Shown: positions 29,724-41,781, counted from the first letter of the stretch. The stretch: DNA of 64,000 nt from Pseudomonadota bacterium (GCA_021826065.1 JAKADY010000004.1:46087-110086); one strand, 5' to 3'. Numbers and translations are program-made. The notes: a model not told the origin generated them from the sequence alone.

Positions 29724-30644
29724 TCACACATAGGTCAGCCAATGGGCATGGGCCTCCGAGCGGCCCTGGACGCAATCGAAGTATTTGGCCTGCAGCCGTT
29801 CCGTCACGGGACCGCGCCGGCCACTGCCGATGGTACGGTTGTCCAGCTCGCGGATGGGGGTCACCTCGGCGGCCGTGCCGGTGAAGAAGGCCTCGTCGGC
29901 GCTGTAGACCTCGTCGCGGGTGATGCGTTTCTCGACCACCTCGATGCCCTCTTCGGCCGCTAGCTGGATGATGGTGTCGCGGGTGATGCCCTCCAGGGCG
30001 GAGGTCAGGTCCGGGGTGTAGAGTTTCCCGCGGCGCACGATGAAGACGTTCTCGCCCGAGCCTTCGGCGACGAAGCCGTCCACGTCGAGCAGCAGGGCCT
30101 CGTCGTAGCCGTCGTGTTCGGCCTCGCGGTGGGCGAGGATGGAGTTCATGTAGTTGCCGTTGGCCTTGGCCTTGCACATGGTGATGTTGACATGGTGGCG
30201 GGCGAACGACGAGGTCTTCACGCGGATGCCCTTCTCCAGGGCGTCCTGGCCAAGATAGGCCCCCCAGGGCCAGGCGGCGACGATCACGTGCACCGACAGC
30301 GTCTTGGCGGAGATGCCCATGGCCTCGGCGCCATAGAAGGCCATGGGCCGGATGTAGCCGGATTTGAGCCCGTTGGCCCGGACCGCCTCGATCTGCGCCT
30401 GCATCAGGGTGGCCTTGTCGTAGGGCAGCTTCATGCCGAGGATGTGGGCCGAGCGCAGCAGCCGATCGGTGTGCTCCTCGAGACGGAAGATGGCCGGTCC
30501 GCGCGGCGTCTCGTAGGCGCGCACGCCCTCGAACACCCCCATGCCGTAGTGCAGGGTGTGGGTGAGGACATGGGTGGTGGCCTCCCGCCAGGGGACCAGC
30601 TTGCCGTCGTACCAGATCAGACCGTCGCGGTCGGCCATGGACAT
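29724..30644 (-). CDS. ilvE: branched-chain amino acid aminotransferase
   Basis: PLP-dependent class IV aminotransferase, last step of Val, Leu and Ile synthesis. 306 residues. LHYGMGVFEGVRAYET, the PLP-lysine neighbourhood KAKANGNYMNSILAHREA, DEALLLDVDGFVAEGSGENVF and DEAFFTGTAAEVTPI are characteristic. AAGGAG lies 7 nt before the first ATG; a second ATG two codons later is possible. It is followed by the zinc-finger gene. Confidence 0.95.
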   Translation of the reverse strand: MSMADRDGLIWYDGKLVPWREATTHVLTHTLHYGMGVFEGVRAYETPRGPAIFRLEEHTDRLLRSAHILGMKLPYDKATLMQAQIEAVRANGLKSGYIRPMAFYGAEAMGISAKTLSVHVIVAAWPWGAYLGQDALEKGIRVKTSSFARHHVNITMCKAKANGNYMNSILAHREAEHDGYDEALLLDVDGFVAEGSGENVFIVRRGKLYTPDLTSALEGITRDTIIQLAAEEGIEVVEKRITRDEVYSADEAFFTGTAAEVTPIRELDNRTIGSGRRGPVTERLQAKYFDCVQGRSEAHAHWLTYV

Positions 30645-30720
30645 CGTTCGACTCCTTGATCAAATTTCAAAATTTTACCGTGAAGGCGAGCCGGGATGGC
30701 CGCCGGCCAACGCCGAACCT

Positions 30721-33414
30721 TCATTGCAGTGCCGTCGCCCCGAAAACGGTGTGCCATAGCCGGCGCACCGACTCGACCATGGGCGCGACCTGCTCGGGCG
30801 GGACGCGGGCGTGCTCCGCCCCCTGTAGCTTGACGGCATGCTGTAGCCGCCTGAGCTCGCGGTAGGCATCTGCCGCCGGGAGGGCGACCGCGGCCGACAG
30901 CAAGCCCAGCTCGGCGCAGCGCTTGAGCAAGGCGATGTTGCCGATGTTGGCGGTGAGTTGGGGATGCGCATGGGCGTGCGCCAGGACCAGGAATTGCACG
31001 GCGAACTCGACATCGACCAGGCCGCCGGGGTCGTGTTTCACATCAAAAAGCGCAGTGGGGTTGGGGTGGCCTTCGCGCATCCGCTGCCGCATCTCCAGCA
31101 CCTCGGCCTTGAGCCTTGCCGCATCGCGCGGTAGCCTCAGGATGGCCTCGCGGATCGCCTCGAAGCGCTCGCCCACACGGGCATCGCCGCAGCAATAACG
31201 CGCGCGGGTGAGCGCCTGGTGCTCCCAGGTCCAGGCCTTTTCACGTTGATAGGCCTCGAAGGCCTCGACCGAGCTCACCAGCAGGCCGGCGGCACCGTCG
31301 GGTCGCAGCCGCACGTCGGTCTCATACAGCACGCCGGCCGCGGTGGGGGTGGACAGCCAGGTGAGCAGCCGTTTGGCCAGGCGCGCATAGATGACCTGGG
31401 CGTCGGGGTGGTCGTCGTCGTAGAGGAAGACGAGGTCGAGGTCGGAGGCGTAGCCCAGCTCCTTGCCGCCGAGCTTGCCGTAGGCGATGACGGCGAAGGC
31501 CGGCGCGTCGCGGTGGCGGCCGGCGAGGCTCGCCCAGACCAGACGCAGGGTGGCCTCCACCAGGAGGTCGGCCAGCGCGCTCAGGTGATCGGACAGGCGC
31601 TCGATGCTGAGCCGCCCGGCCAGGTCCTGGGCGAGCAGCCGGAAGGCGGCGCTGTGTTTGAAGTGGCGTAGCGTATCCATCTGCCGCTCGACGTCCCCCG
31701 CCAACGCCTCGAGCCGGGCGTCGAGCTCCTGCTTGAGCGCCGGCCAATCCGGCTCGGCATAGAGGCTGCGCGCATCGAGCAACTCGTCGAGCAGATGCGG
31801 CCGGTTGCGCAGATACTGGGCCGCCCAGGGGCTGGCGCTGGCGAGCTGGGCGATGCGCGCAAGGGTCTGCGGATACTCCTGCAAGAGCCGCAGATAGGGC
31901 GCGCGGCCGGCTATGGCGTCGAGCAGGTCGAGCATGCGGCTCAAAGTCACATCCGGCTCGCGCATCCCGGCCGCCAGTTCGAGCATCGGCGGCATGAGCG
32001 CCTCCAGGGCGGCCTGGCTGGCCGCCGGCAGCGCGCGGTGACGACCGCCGGCGGCGAGCCCCTGGAGGCGCTCCAGGACGGCGGCGGGCTCGGCGTAGCC
32101 GAGCGCTGCGAGCCGGGCCGTGGCCTCCGACGGCGGCAAGCGCCATAGGCCCGCCAGGGGGTGGGTCGACTGGTCGGCCTGCGGCGCGCCGAAGACCTGC
32201 TCGAAGTGTTCACTGACCCGGCGCCTGAGCGGCGCGAGCTGCGCCTCGAAGGCCGGCCAGTCGGGCTGGCCCATCGCCTGTGCCACCCGCAGACGGTCTT
32301 CCGCCGCCTGGGGCAGGCGCTGGGTCTGGGCGTCGTCCAGGTACTGCAGCCGATGCTCAAGCCGGCGCAGGGTGACATAGGCCGCATCGAGGAAGGCGGC
32401 GGTCTCCGCCGGCAGCTGCCCATGCGCCGCCAGACGCTGCAGGATCACGCGGGTGGGCCGCGCCTGCAACTCGGGTTCGCGGCCGCCGCGGATCAACTGG
32501 AAGACCTGGGCGATGAACTCGATCTCGCGGATGCCGCCAGGCCCCAGCTTGATGTCGTCGGCCTTGTCGCGGCGCGCCACCTCCTGTCGGATCTGGGCAT
32601 GCAGCTCGCGCATGGCCGAGAAGGCGCCGTAGTCGAGGTAACGGCGATAGACGAAGGGCCGCCGCAGCGCTTCGAGCTCTTCGATGCGGCTGCCGGTCAA
32701 CGCCCGGCCCTTGATCCAGGCATAGCGCTCCCACTCCCGCGCCTGGGTGTAGAAATACTGCTCCAGCATGGCGAGGCTCACCGCCAGGGGACCCGAGTCG
32801 CCGTAGGGCCGCAGCCGCATGTCCACCCGGAAGACGAAGCCGTCGGCGGTGGCCTCGTTGAGCAGATTGATGAGCCGCTTGCCCAGGCGCACGAAGAACT
32901 CATGGTTGTCGATCCGCCGGGGCCCGGCCGTCTGACCATCCTCCGGATAGACGAAGATGAGGTCGATGTCGGAGGAGACGTTGAGCTCGCGCCCGCCCAG
33001 CTTGCCCATGCCGACCACGATGAGGCGCTGTGCGTGTCCCTCGGCGTCGAGTGGCTCGCCGTACACACCGGCGAGATCGGCGTGCAGGAAATCCAGGGCG
33101 GTGCCGACGGCCAGCTCCGCCAGGTCGGTCATGCTGCCGGTCACCTCGTCGAGGTCCGCGAGCCCTGCCAGATCACGGGCGATCAGACGGGCCATCACCC
33201 AGGTGCGCAGCCGGCGTAGGCGCTGACCGAGGCCGGCCTCGTCCGTGGCCGCCGCCGCATCCAGCCGCGCCGCCATCTCCTCCCGGCTGCACGGCTGCAC
33301 GCTGGCCGCGGCGAGCGACTCGGCGAGGGTGGGATCGGCGGCCAGGCGGGCGGCGAGCCAACGGCTGTAGGCGGTGGCCTGCCGGACGAGGGCGCGGGGG
33401 TCGGGTGCTGGCAT
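30721..33414 (-). CDS. glnE: bifunctional glutamine synthetase adenylyltransferase/deadenylase
   Basis: Controls glutamine synthetase by adding or removing AMP, in response to PII and glutamine. About 897 residues (family about 950). There are two nucleotidyltransferase domains: GMGKLGGRELNVSSDIDLIF (about 150-170, adenylyl-removing half) and AYGKLGGKELGYASDLDLVF (about 640-660, adenylylating half). Each is followed by a helical bundle. The ATG giving MPAPDPRALVRQ fits the family start; a further upstream in-frame ATG adds 18 residues with no support. The PII gene glnK is also in this window. Confidence 0.94.
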   Translation of the reverse strand: MPAPDPRALVRQATAYSRWLAARLAADPTLAESLAAASVQPCSREEMAARLDAAAATDEAGLGQRLRRLRTWVMARLIARDLAGLADLDEVTGSMTDLAELAVGTALDFLHADLAGVYGEPLDAEGHAQRLIVVGMGKLGGRELNVSSDIDLIFVYPEDGQTAGPRRIDNHEFFVRLGKRLINLLNEATADGFVFRVDMRLRPYGDSGPLAVSLAMLEQYFYTQAREWERYAWIKGRALTGSRIEELEALRRPFVYRRYLDYGAFSAMRELHAQIRQEVARRDKADDIKLGPGGIREIEFIAQVFQLIRGGREPELQARPTRVILQRLAAHGQLPAETAAFLDAAYVTLRRLEHRLQYLDDAQTQRLPQAAEDRLRVAQAMGQPDWPAFEAQLAPLRRRVSEHFEQVFGAPQADQSTHPLAGLWRLPPSEATARLAALGYAEPAAVLERLQGLAAGGRHRALPAASQAALEALMPPMLELAAGMREPDVTLSRMLDLLDAIAGRAPYLRLLQEYPQTLARIAQLASASPWAAQYLRNRPHLLDELLDARSLYAEPDWPALKQELDARLEALAGDVERQMDTLRHFKHSAAFRLLAQDLAGRLSIERLSDHLSALADLLVEATLRLVWASLAGRHRDAPAFAVIAYGKLGGKELGYASDLDLVFLYDDDHPDAQVIYARLAKRLLTWLSTPTAAGVLYETDVRLRPDGAAGLLVSSVEAFEAYQREKAWTWEHQALTRARYCCGDARVGERFEAIREAILRLPRDAARLKAEVLEMRQRMREGHPNPTALFDVKHDPGGLVDVEFAVQFLVLAHAHAHPQLTANIGNIALLKRCAELGLLSAAVALPAADAYRELRRLQHAVKLQGAEHARVPPEQVAPMVESVRRLWHTVFGATALQ

Positions 33415-33529
33415 CGGCGTGGGCAGTGTTTGAAAAAAGCAGCATTTTGTCCTAATTTCCCGTCTCAAGCCCTACCCGCCGGGACAGGGAACCGTCCAAC
33501 CACCCAAGCCAGAGCCGTCGAGGAGAACC

Positions 33530-35497
<1,968 letters not shown>

Positions 35498-36116
35498 GTT
35501 TCGAGCCTGAAGGGCGTTTGCCAGCCCTGAGTATAGCCGGATTTCGGCGCAGGCTAACCTTCGCGCCAGCGAAGGTTAAGCCGCGCAGCGGCGGCCGAAG
35601 CCAAAACCCCGCGATCCTGGAGCAGTTGAAAGAGACTGTCTAGCGCTGGCGTTCGGAGTCGTATTGAGGAAACTGCGGGATCGCGGGGTTTCGGCGTAGG
35701 CTAACATCGGCGCTGCCGATGTTAAGCCCGCGGCAGCGGGCGGCCGGAGCCACAATCCAGCCATACTGGAACAGCTCAAAGAAACGGTCTAGCGTCTGCG
35801 TTGCCGGGGATGGTTGGCATCGGCGTGATGGCTGGATTTCGGCGTAGGCTAACCTTCGCGCCAGCGAAGGTTAAGCCGCGCTGCGGCGGCCGGAGCCACA
35901 ATCCAGCCATACTGGAACAGCTCAAAGAAACGGTCTAGCGTCTGCGTTGCCGGGGATGGTTGGCATCGGCGTGATGGCTGGATTTCGGCGTAGGCTAACC
36001 TTCGCGCCAGCGAAGGTTAAGCCGCGCTGCGGCGGCCGGAGCCAAAATCCGCGATCTTGGAGCAGCTGATGCCACAAGGTTTTATTCTTGTATAACACTC
36101 GAGCGCCTAACCCCTC

Positions 36117-36335
36117 ATGATCGCCGTTCGCCTACCCGAAGAGATCGAGCAACGCCTGGATGCCCTGGCCAAGGCCACGGGGCGGTCGAAGTCCTATTAC
36201 GTGCGCGAGGCCATCCTGGAGCACCTGGATGACCTGGAGGACCTCCACCTGGCGGAACAGCGGTTGCTAGACGTCAAACGTGGGAAAGACGATTTGCTGA
36301 CCGGCGAGGAATTCTGGCGTGACGTGGCGGATTGA
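36117..36335 (+). CDS. ribbon-helix-helix antitoxin (RelB/CopG type)
   Basis: 72 residues. [20 protein letters not shown] is the N-terminal beta strand and first helix of a ribbon-helix-helix DNA-binding domain. [21 protein letters not shown] is helix 2, and the acidic C-terminus should wrap the toxin. The toxin reading frame starts 14 bp inside its end, the usual coupling of such pairs, but the toxin is frameshifted. Confidence 0.87.
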   Translation: MIAVRLPEEIEQRLDALAKATGRSKSYYVREAILEHLDDLEDLHLAEQRLLDVKRGKDDLLTGEEFWRDVAD

Positions 36336-36586
36336 GTATGCCCGCGCCGCACGCAAAGATGTCGAGGGTCTTGACCGACAAGTCGCAAAAAGAATCCGGT
36401 CTTTTCTAGAAGACCGCCTGGCCCAACCGACGATCCCCGATCCTTGGACGAGCCACTGAAAGGCTCCCGAATGGGAGATTTCTGGAAGTACCGCGTCGGC
36501 GACTACCGCATCATCGCCAGCATCAAGGACGAGCGCGTGACCGTCCTCGTCGTGCGCACGGGCACCGGCGCGCCGTCTACCGCTAA
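36319..36586 (+). pseudogene. RelE-type toxin with two frameshifts
   Basis: GTG 36319 opens [21 protein letters not shown], a RelE start, and the frame stops at TGA 36457. The remainder continues in another frame: RSLDEPLKGSRMGDFWKYRV then GDYRIIASIKDERVTVLVVRTG, where a second single-base loss breaks the expected HRR-x-VYR end (stop TAA 36584-36586). Two single-base deletions would explain it. The toxin is probably inactive while its antitoxin remains intact. Confidence 0.8.
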
Positions 36587-36633
36587 CCGTTCATGGCCAA
36601 TCGGCCGCCTCTGTCCATGAAAACGCTTGTAAC

Positions 36634-36686
36634 GGCCATGAACGGTTCCCTCTCCCCCAGCCCCTCCCCCGCCAGCGGGGGAGGGG
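36634..36686. repeat. dispersed GC-rich hairpin repeat, copy 2
   Basis: GGCCATGAACGGTT is followed by C-rich sequence and a perfect 12-bp-arm hairpin CCCCTCCCCCGC-CA-GCGGGGGAGGGG (36661-36686). It matches the copy at 6299-6410 in the lead sequence and in hairpin style. It lies between the relE remnant and the convergent universal stress gene. Confidence 0.6.
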
Positions 36687-36743
36687 AGCATCGTGATCGG
36701 CTGCGCCGATTTTCGCGGTAATGGGGCTCCTCACGTAAAACAA

Positions 36744-37640
36744 CTAGGTCGGCAGCGGCTGGTTGACCACCAGCACATCCCCCACCGATTCCGCCAGCAC
36801 GTGCTTGGTGACGCTGCCGAGCAGGAGCTCCTCCAGCATGCCCTGGCCGTGCTTGCCGAGCACGATGAGGTCGCAGTCCAGTTCCTGTTCCTGGGCGAGG
36901 ATGAGCCTGGCCGCCTCGCCGTGTTGGACGTGCAGGTGGACCTGCGCCGCCTCGAGGCGGGCTGCGGCCGTCAGTTCCTGCAATCTGGCCAGCGCATCGC
37001 TGCGGGCGGCGGCGAGATAGCGTCCGAGTGTCTCCTCCTCGACACCGGCGTAGCGCAGCTTGGACTCGAACGGGGCCTCGAAGGCGTGGAACAGGATGAG
37101 CTCCGCCCCCGGCGCTGCAGCCTGGGCGAGGCGCAGGACCTCGACCGACCAGGGTGAGAAGTCAACCGGGACCAGGACGCGCCGATAGTCCTCGTGCGGC
37201 GTTTGTTTGACCACCAGCATGGGTCTGAGGGTGCGGCGTAGCAGGCGTTCGGCGGTGGTGCCAATCAGCAGCCTTCCCAGGAAGCCCTCGCCACGGGCGC
37301 CGACGACGATAAGATGGGCGTCCAGGGCGTCGGCCTCGTCCAGGATGGCGGCCAGTACGCGCCCGGTGGCCAGGCGCAGGCTGGCGCTCACGCCATGCGT
37401 CTGGCCCAGCTCGCCGGCCAGATGGCTGAGGGCCTCGCGTGAGGCATCGAGCAGGCGTTGCTCGACCGCCGCGGCGGTCCCGCCCAGCAGGGAGCGCAGC
37501 TGTTCCAACGCCCCTTGGTTGATCACGTGCAACAGGGTGAGCTCGGCACCCGTCACGCCGGCAATGTGATAGGCGCGCGCCACCGCGTGGCGGGCGGGCG
37601 CGGAGAAGTCGGTGGCCGCAAGTATCCGCTTGAGTTTCAT
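36744..37640 (-). CDS. tandem-domain universal stress protein
   Basis: 298 residues, two UspA domains in a row (about 1-145 and 150-298), as in UspE-like proteins. Each has the ATP-binding pattern G-x2-G-x9-G-S/T: GARGEGFLGRLLIGTT in the first and GKHGQGMLEELLLGSV in the second. Each starts with a KRILAATDFS or RRVLVPVDFS strand. It precedes no close same-strand gene but clusters with antiporters read the same way (18 bp after the KefB-type gene stop), so it is probably co-transcribed with them. Confidence 0.92.
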   Translation of the reverse strand: MKLKRILAATDFSAPARHAVARAYHIAGVTGAELTLLHVINQGALEQLRSLLGGTAAAVEQRLLDASREALSHLAGELGQTHGVSASLRLATGRVLAAILDEADALDAHLIVVGARGEGFLGRLLIGTTAERLLRRTLRPMLVVKQTPHEDYRRVLVPVDFSPWSVEVLRLAQAAAPGAELILFHAFEAPFESKLRYAGVEEETLGRYLAAARSDALARLQELTAAARLEAAQVHLHVQHGEAARLILAQEQELDCDLIVLGKHGQGMLEELLLGSVTKHVLAESVGDVLVVNQPLPT

Positions 37641-37658
37641 CCTATCGCCTCCTATCGG

Positions 37659-39380
37659 TCAGGCTGGCTGGCTCGTGACCGGCGCCTGGGAATGGCCGCC
37701 CGCAACACCCTCCGCAGGCGCCGCAGCGTTTGCCCCGTGGTCAGCACGACTCAGCAGGGCGGTGAGGTGCTCCACGGTGAAGTCCACCGCGTCGCGGAAG
37801 GGGTAGAGGACGGTGGGGGCACCGGCGCGCTTGAGTGCCGTGCCCTGCGCCTCGTCGCGGGCCACGACGGCGACCTCGCCGCCGTAACCGCGTTCGGCCA
37901 GGGCGTGCAAGAGCATGCGGTTGGATTCGAGGTCCGGCAGGGTGCTCACCACCCAGGGCACTTCCGTGAGCGGCAGGCTCTCCAGGAAGTCGGGGTCCTG
38001 GCCGTCGCCGAAGCGGACCGCCAGCCCCTGGCGGCGCAAACGCCGCACCGTCTCCGGATCGAAATCGACGCCGAGGACGGTAACCCCGGCCTCGGCGAGA
38101 CGCCGCGCCAGACGCTCACCATAGCGACCCAAGCCGAAGACCAGCACATCCGGCCGCGGTGTACCGTGGGCCTGTCGCTCCACGGCCAGTTCGCGGTAGG
38201 GACGGCGGCGTTCGAACACGCCGAGCCAGGGTGCCAGGCGTTCGTAGAGGGGGTGGGAATAGAGGATCATGTAGGTCGACAGGGCGATGGTGACCACCCC
38301 CACCAGGGTGGTGAGCCCTAGGGCCTCGACGCCCACGTGGCCGAGGCTGATGCCCATGGCGACGAAGACGATGGAGAACTCGCTGATCTGGGCGACGGTG
38401 AGGCCCGCCAGAAAGCCGGTGCGCTTGCGGTAGCCCATCCAGCCCATGATGGCCATGACGATGAGCGGGTTGCCGATCAGCACGAAGGCCGACAGGATGA
38501 CCGCCGGCCCGAGCTCGCCGCCGAGGGTGGAGAAGTCGAGCTTGGCCCCCAGGTCGATGAAGAAGAACAACAACAGGAAGTCGCGAATCCCCGTGAGCCG
38601 CGCACCGATGGCGTCGCGGTAGGCGGTGGAGGCGAGCGAGAAGCCGGCCAGAAACGCCCCCGCCTCCTTGGAGAAGCCAGCCCATTCGCCCAGGGCGGCA
38701 AGCCCGGTGCCCCAGGCGATGGCGAAGATCAGCAGCAGTTCCTGGGAGCGGGCCATGATCGCCACCAGACGGGGCAGCAGATAGCGCATGAGGACGAACA
38801 TGGCCATGGCCGCCAACGACACCCGCGCGAGCAGGGAGCCTGCCACCTCCCACACCTCCGCCCCGCCGGCGCCGCGCATCGCGCTCATGGCCATCATGGC
38901 GATCACCACGGCGATGTCCTGGACGATGAGGAAGCCCACGGCGATGCGGCCGTGCAGGGTGTCGAGCTCGCGCTTGTCGGACAGGAGCTTGACGATGATG
39001 ATGGTGCTGGAGAAGGTCAGCGCCACCGCCACGTAGAGCGCCTCCATCACCCCCTTGCCCAGGGCCAGGATGATGAGGAAGCCGAAAAAGATGGTGAAGC
39101 CGAGCTGCCCAAGGCCGGTGGCCAGCGCCACCGGGCCGATGTGGCGGACGTGGGCGAGATCGAGCTTGAGGCCGACCAGGAAGAGCAGCACCGCCACGCC
39201 GACCTGGGCAAGCAGATCGATCTGACCGTGTGCCTTAACCAGGCCGAAACCGGCAGGCCCGACCAGGATGCCCACGGCGATGTAGGCGATGAGTACCGGC
39301 TGTTTTAGGCGTGTGGCCACCGCCCCCACGGCGGCAGCGATGAGCAGGAGCAGGGCGAATTCGCCGAAGGGTTCGTGCAT
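37659..39380 (-). CDS. KefB/YbaL-type cation:proton antiporter with TrkA-N domain
   Basis: 573 residues: a CPA2 membrane domain with about 12 helices (1-380) and a C-terminal NAD-binding RCK/TrkA-N domain (about 410-540, VLVFGLGRYGERLARRL and VLGVDFDPE). It probably exchanges K+ or Na+ for H+ under nucleotide control. YbaL-like proteins share this layout; glutathione gating as in KefB/KefC cannot be judged from sequence. It lies directly upstream of the Usp gene. Confidence 0.9.
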   Translation of the reverse strand: MHEPFGEFALLLLIAAAVGAVATRLKQPVLIAYIAVGILVGPAGFGLVKAHGQIDLLAQVGVAVLLFLVGLKLDLAHVRHIGPVALATGLGQLGFTIFFGFLIILALGKGVMEALYVAVALTFSSTIIIVKLLSDKRELDTLHGRIAVGFLIVQDIAVVIAMMAMSAMRGAGGAEVWEVAGSLLARVSLAAMAMFVLMRYLLPRLVAIMARSQELLLIFAIAWGTGLAALGEWAGFSKEAGAFLAGFSLASTAYRDAIGARLTGIRDFLLLFFFIDLGAKLDFSTLGGELGPAVILSAFVLIGNPLIVMAIMGWMGYRKRTGFLAGLTVAQISEFSIVFVAMGISLGHVGVEALGLTTLVGVVTIALSTYMILYSHPLYERLAPWLGVFERRRPYRELAVERQAHGTPRPDVLVFGLGRYGERLARRLAEAGVTVLGVDFDPETVRRLRRQGLAVRFGDGQDPDFLESLPLTEVPWVVSTLPDLESNRMLLHALAERGYGGEVAVVARDEAQGTALKRAGAPTVLYPFRDAVDFTVEHLTALLSRADHGANAAAPAEGVAGGHSQAPVTSQPA

Positions 39381-39454
39381 GCGGACAGCATCGTTGCCGG
39401 AGTCTGACCTGTATGATGGACCGCTTTGCCGGCCGGGGCAATCAGCGGGAGGCT

Positions 39455-41182
39455 TCAGTGCAGGTGCGTCGGTATCCTCAGGCCAACTCGAGTGATGCGC
39501 CCCGCCTTAACCTCGCGCACCACGAACTCCACGTTGCCCAGGCGGTGGCGGTCACCGGGCACGGGCTGGCCCGGCAGTCGCTCGGCGAGGAATTCCGCTA
39601 GGGTCTGTTGCACCGCCCCCGGCGGCAGGGGCAGACCGTACTGCCCAGCCAGTTCGCCCATGCGTGCCTCGCCCAGGACCACGAAGTCACCGTAGAACTG
39701 CCGTTTTTCCAGATAGGGCGGTGCACGGGTGGCGGCGAGCAGCTCGCCGAGGGCGGCGCTGTCAGCCTCGCGGGCAAGCAGGTAGAGCCAGTCGCCCTCG
39801 TGCAGCGGGCCGGCGGCCTCCGGTGCCAGCGCCTCGCCGGCGCGGATCACCGTCACCGGGCGGGCCCCGCCGGGCAGGCGCAGCTCGCTGGCGGCGCGGC
39901 CAACGGCGGCACTGTCCGGGCCCAGCCGGTAACCGAGCAGGACGTGGCCACTACGCATGCGGGTGGCCAGATCCAAGCGCTCGTCGGGGGCCGGCGGTGG
40001 CGGCACCTCCAGCTTGAGCCAGCGCGCCAGCGGCGGGATGCTCCAGCCCTGCACGGTGAGCGAGATCAGCACCACGAAGAAGGCCACTTCCAGGACCAGT
40101 GTGGCCTGGGGCACCCCTGCCAGGAGGGGGAAGAGCGACAGGATGATGGGCACGGCGCCGCGCAGCCCCACCCAGGCGATGAAGACCTGCTCGCGCCAGG
40201 GGAAACGGAATGGCAGCAGACAGATCCAGACGGCGAGGGGACGGGCGAAGAACATGAGCACCAGGGCGATGGCGAGTGCCGCCGGGGCATGCGCCACCAG
40301 TTGGCTTGGCGTGGCGAGCAGCCCCAGCATGAGGAACATGCCGATCTGTGCGAGCCAGGCGAGCCCATTGTGCACCTGGCGGATGTTGGCCGCCTCGCGC
40401 GCGCCGCGGTTGCCGAAGACGACACCGGCCAGATAGATGGCAAGAAAGCCGCTGCCACCGGCCACCGTCGTTACCCCATAGAGTGCCAGCCCACCGGCCA
40501 GCACCAGCATGGGGTACATCCCCCTCTCCAGCGGCAGGTGGTTCACCAGCCAGACCAGCAGGCGTCCGCCGGCCACGCCGGCGACAAGCCCCAGGCCCAT
40601 CTGCTGGCCGAACAGCAGCAGGCTCCCCCAACCGGGCGCCTTCGCCCCGGTCAGCAGCAGTTCCAGCAGGGCGATGGTGAGAAAGACCGCCATGGGGTCG
40701 TTGCTGCCGGACTCGATCTCCAGCGTGGCGGAGACCCGTTGCTTGAGGGTGAGCCCCTTGGCGTGCAGCAGGGCGAACACCGCGGCGGCGTCGGTGGAGC
40801 CGACCACCGCCCCGATCATGAGCCCCATGAGCGGTTCCAGGTCGAGGAGCCAGGCGGCGAAAAGCCCCGTGATCAGGCAGGTGAGCAGCACCCCCAGGGT
40901 GGCCAGCACGAAGGCCGGGCGCAGGCCGACGCGGAAGGTCTCGGCGCGCGTGTTGAGCCCGCCGTCGAGCAGGATGACGGCCAGAGCCACGCTGCCCACG
41001 GTGTAGGCGATGCCAGCGTCGTTGAAAACGATGCCGCCCGGCCCGTCCTCGCCGGCGAGCATGCCAACCGCCAGGAAGACCAGCAGCAGCGGCATGCCGA
41101 TGCGGTAGGACAGGGCACTGGCGAGGATGGCGACGAGCAGCAGGGCGGCGCCGGCGAGGACGAACTGGTTGAGCAGTTCCAT
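39455..41182 (-). CDS. cvrA: potassium/proton antiporter of the CvrA/NhaP2 type
   Basis: 575 residues. A CPA1 membrane domain (about 1-390; GGLNTRAETFRVGLRPAFVLATLG, GAVVGSTDAAAVFALL and ESGSNDPMAVFLTIALLELL) is followed by a TrkA-C domain and a CorC/HlyC-like C-terminal domain (about 400-575). This layout matches CvrA/NhaP2 antiporters that export K+ at low pH or low osmolarity. It lies 74 bp upstream of the KefB-type gene in the same direction. Confidence 0.9.
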   Translation of the reverse strand: MELLNQFVLAGAALLLVAILASALSYRIGMPLLLVFLAVGMLAGEDGPGGIVFNDAGIAYTVGSVALAVILLDGGLNTRAETFRVGLRPAFVLATLGVLLTCLITGLFAAWLLDLEPLMGLMIGAVVGSTDAAAVFALLHAKGLTLKQRVSATLEIESGSNDPMAVFLTIALLELLLTGAKAPGWGSLLLFGQQMGLGLVAGVAGGRLLVWLVNHLPLERGMYPMLVLAGGLALYGVTTVAGGSGFLAIYLAGVVFGNRGAREAANIRQVHNGLAWLAQIGMFLMLGLLATPSQLVAHAPAALAIALVLMFFARPLAVWICLLPFRFPWREQVFIAWVGLRGAVPIILSLFPLLAGVPQATLVLEVAFFVVLISLTVQGWSIPPLARWLKLEVPPPPAPDERLDLATRMRSGHVLLGYRLGPDSAAVGRAASELRLPGGARPVTVIRAGEALAPEAAGPLHEGDWLYLLAREADSAALGELLAATRAPPYLEKRQFYGDFVVLGEARMGELAGQYGLPLPPGAVQQTLAEFLAERLPGQPVPGDRHRLGNVEFVVREVKAGRITRVGLRIPTHLH

Positions 41183-41232
41183 GGCTGCATTCTAACGGCC
41201 GGCATCAGGCCGGCAGCCGCCTGGGGCTACGA

Positions 41233-41781
41233 CTAGGTGCGTCCGCCTTTGCGGCGCCGCCATTGCCAGGCGGTCTTGAGGCGCCAGACGAGCATGATCA
41301 GGGCGTAGGTCAGCAGACCCGCCGCCACCGCCAGGATGCTGAGCCCCAGCAGCAACGGTTTGCCCAGCGCCAGCAGGCCTTGCCAGGCCGCCTGCCACCA
41401 GGCCGCCTCGGCCGGGACGACCACCGGTTCAGGGTCGCTGAGGTCGGGCGCGGGGGCATCCGGCTCCCCCAGCAGGGTGGCCCCCAGTTTGTGGGCGAAG
41501 AGGTAGAGCGGGGCGAAGGTCACCGGGTTGGTCACCAGGGTGCTACCCATGGCGGCCGGCAGGTTGGCGCGCAGGAGCACGGCCATGCCGGCGGCGAGTG
41601 GGATCTGGGCGATGGGGATCAAAAGCCCGAAGAACACGCCCAGCGCGGCACCTATGGCCACCGCACGCCGGCTGAATCGCCACAGACGCGGGTGCAGCAG
41701 CCGCGGTCCCAGCCAGCGCAGCCAGCGGTTGGCCTGGACCTGCTCACGGGTGGGCAGCCAGCGGCGCAGGCGCTGCATCAT
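41233..41781 (-). CDS. DUF2062 membrane protein
   Basis: 182 residues, three or four membrane helices, with the DUF2062 pattern AVAIGAALGVFFGLLIPIAQ and LPAAMGSTLVTNPVTFAPLY. These proteins are of unknown function. The start ATG overlaps the P-type ATPase stop by 4 bp (ATGA), so translation is coupled. A double ATG makes the first residue ambiguous by one codon. Confidence 0.88.
   Translation of the reverse strand: MMQRLRRWLPTREQVQANRWLRWLGPRLLHPRLWRFSRRAVAIGAALGVFFGLLIPIAQIPLAAGMAVLLRANLPAAMGSTLVTNPVTFAPLYLFAHKLGATLLGEPDAPAPDLSDPEPVVVPAEAAWWQAAWQGLLALGKPLLLGLSILAVAAGLLTYALIMLVWRLKTAWQWRRRKGGRT

Noticed and set aside
35533..36050. Possible integron attC sites in the acs downstream array (GGCTAAC and GTTAAGC ends).
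   Set aside because: GTTAAGC fits the GTTRRRY core, but GGCTAAC breaks RYYYAAC at the second base. No integrase or gene cassettes follow, and the units carry acs tails, which cassettes do not.
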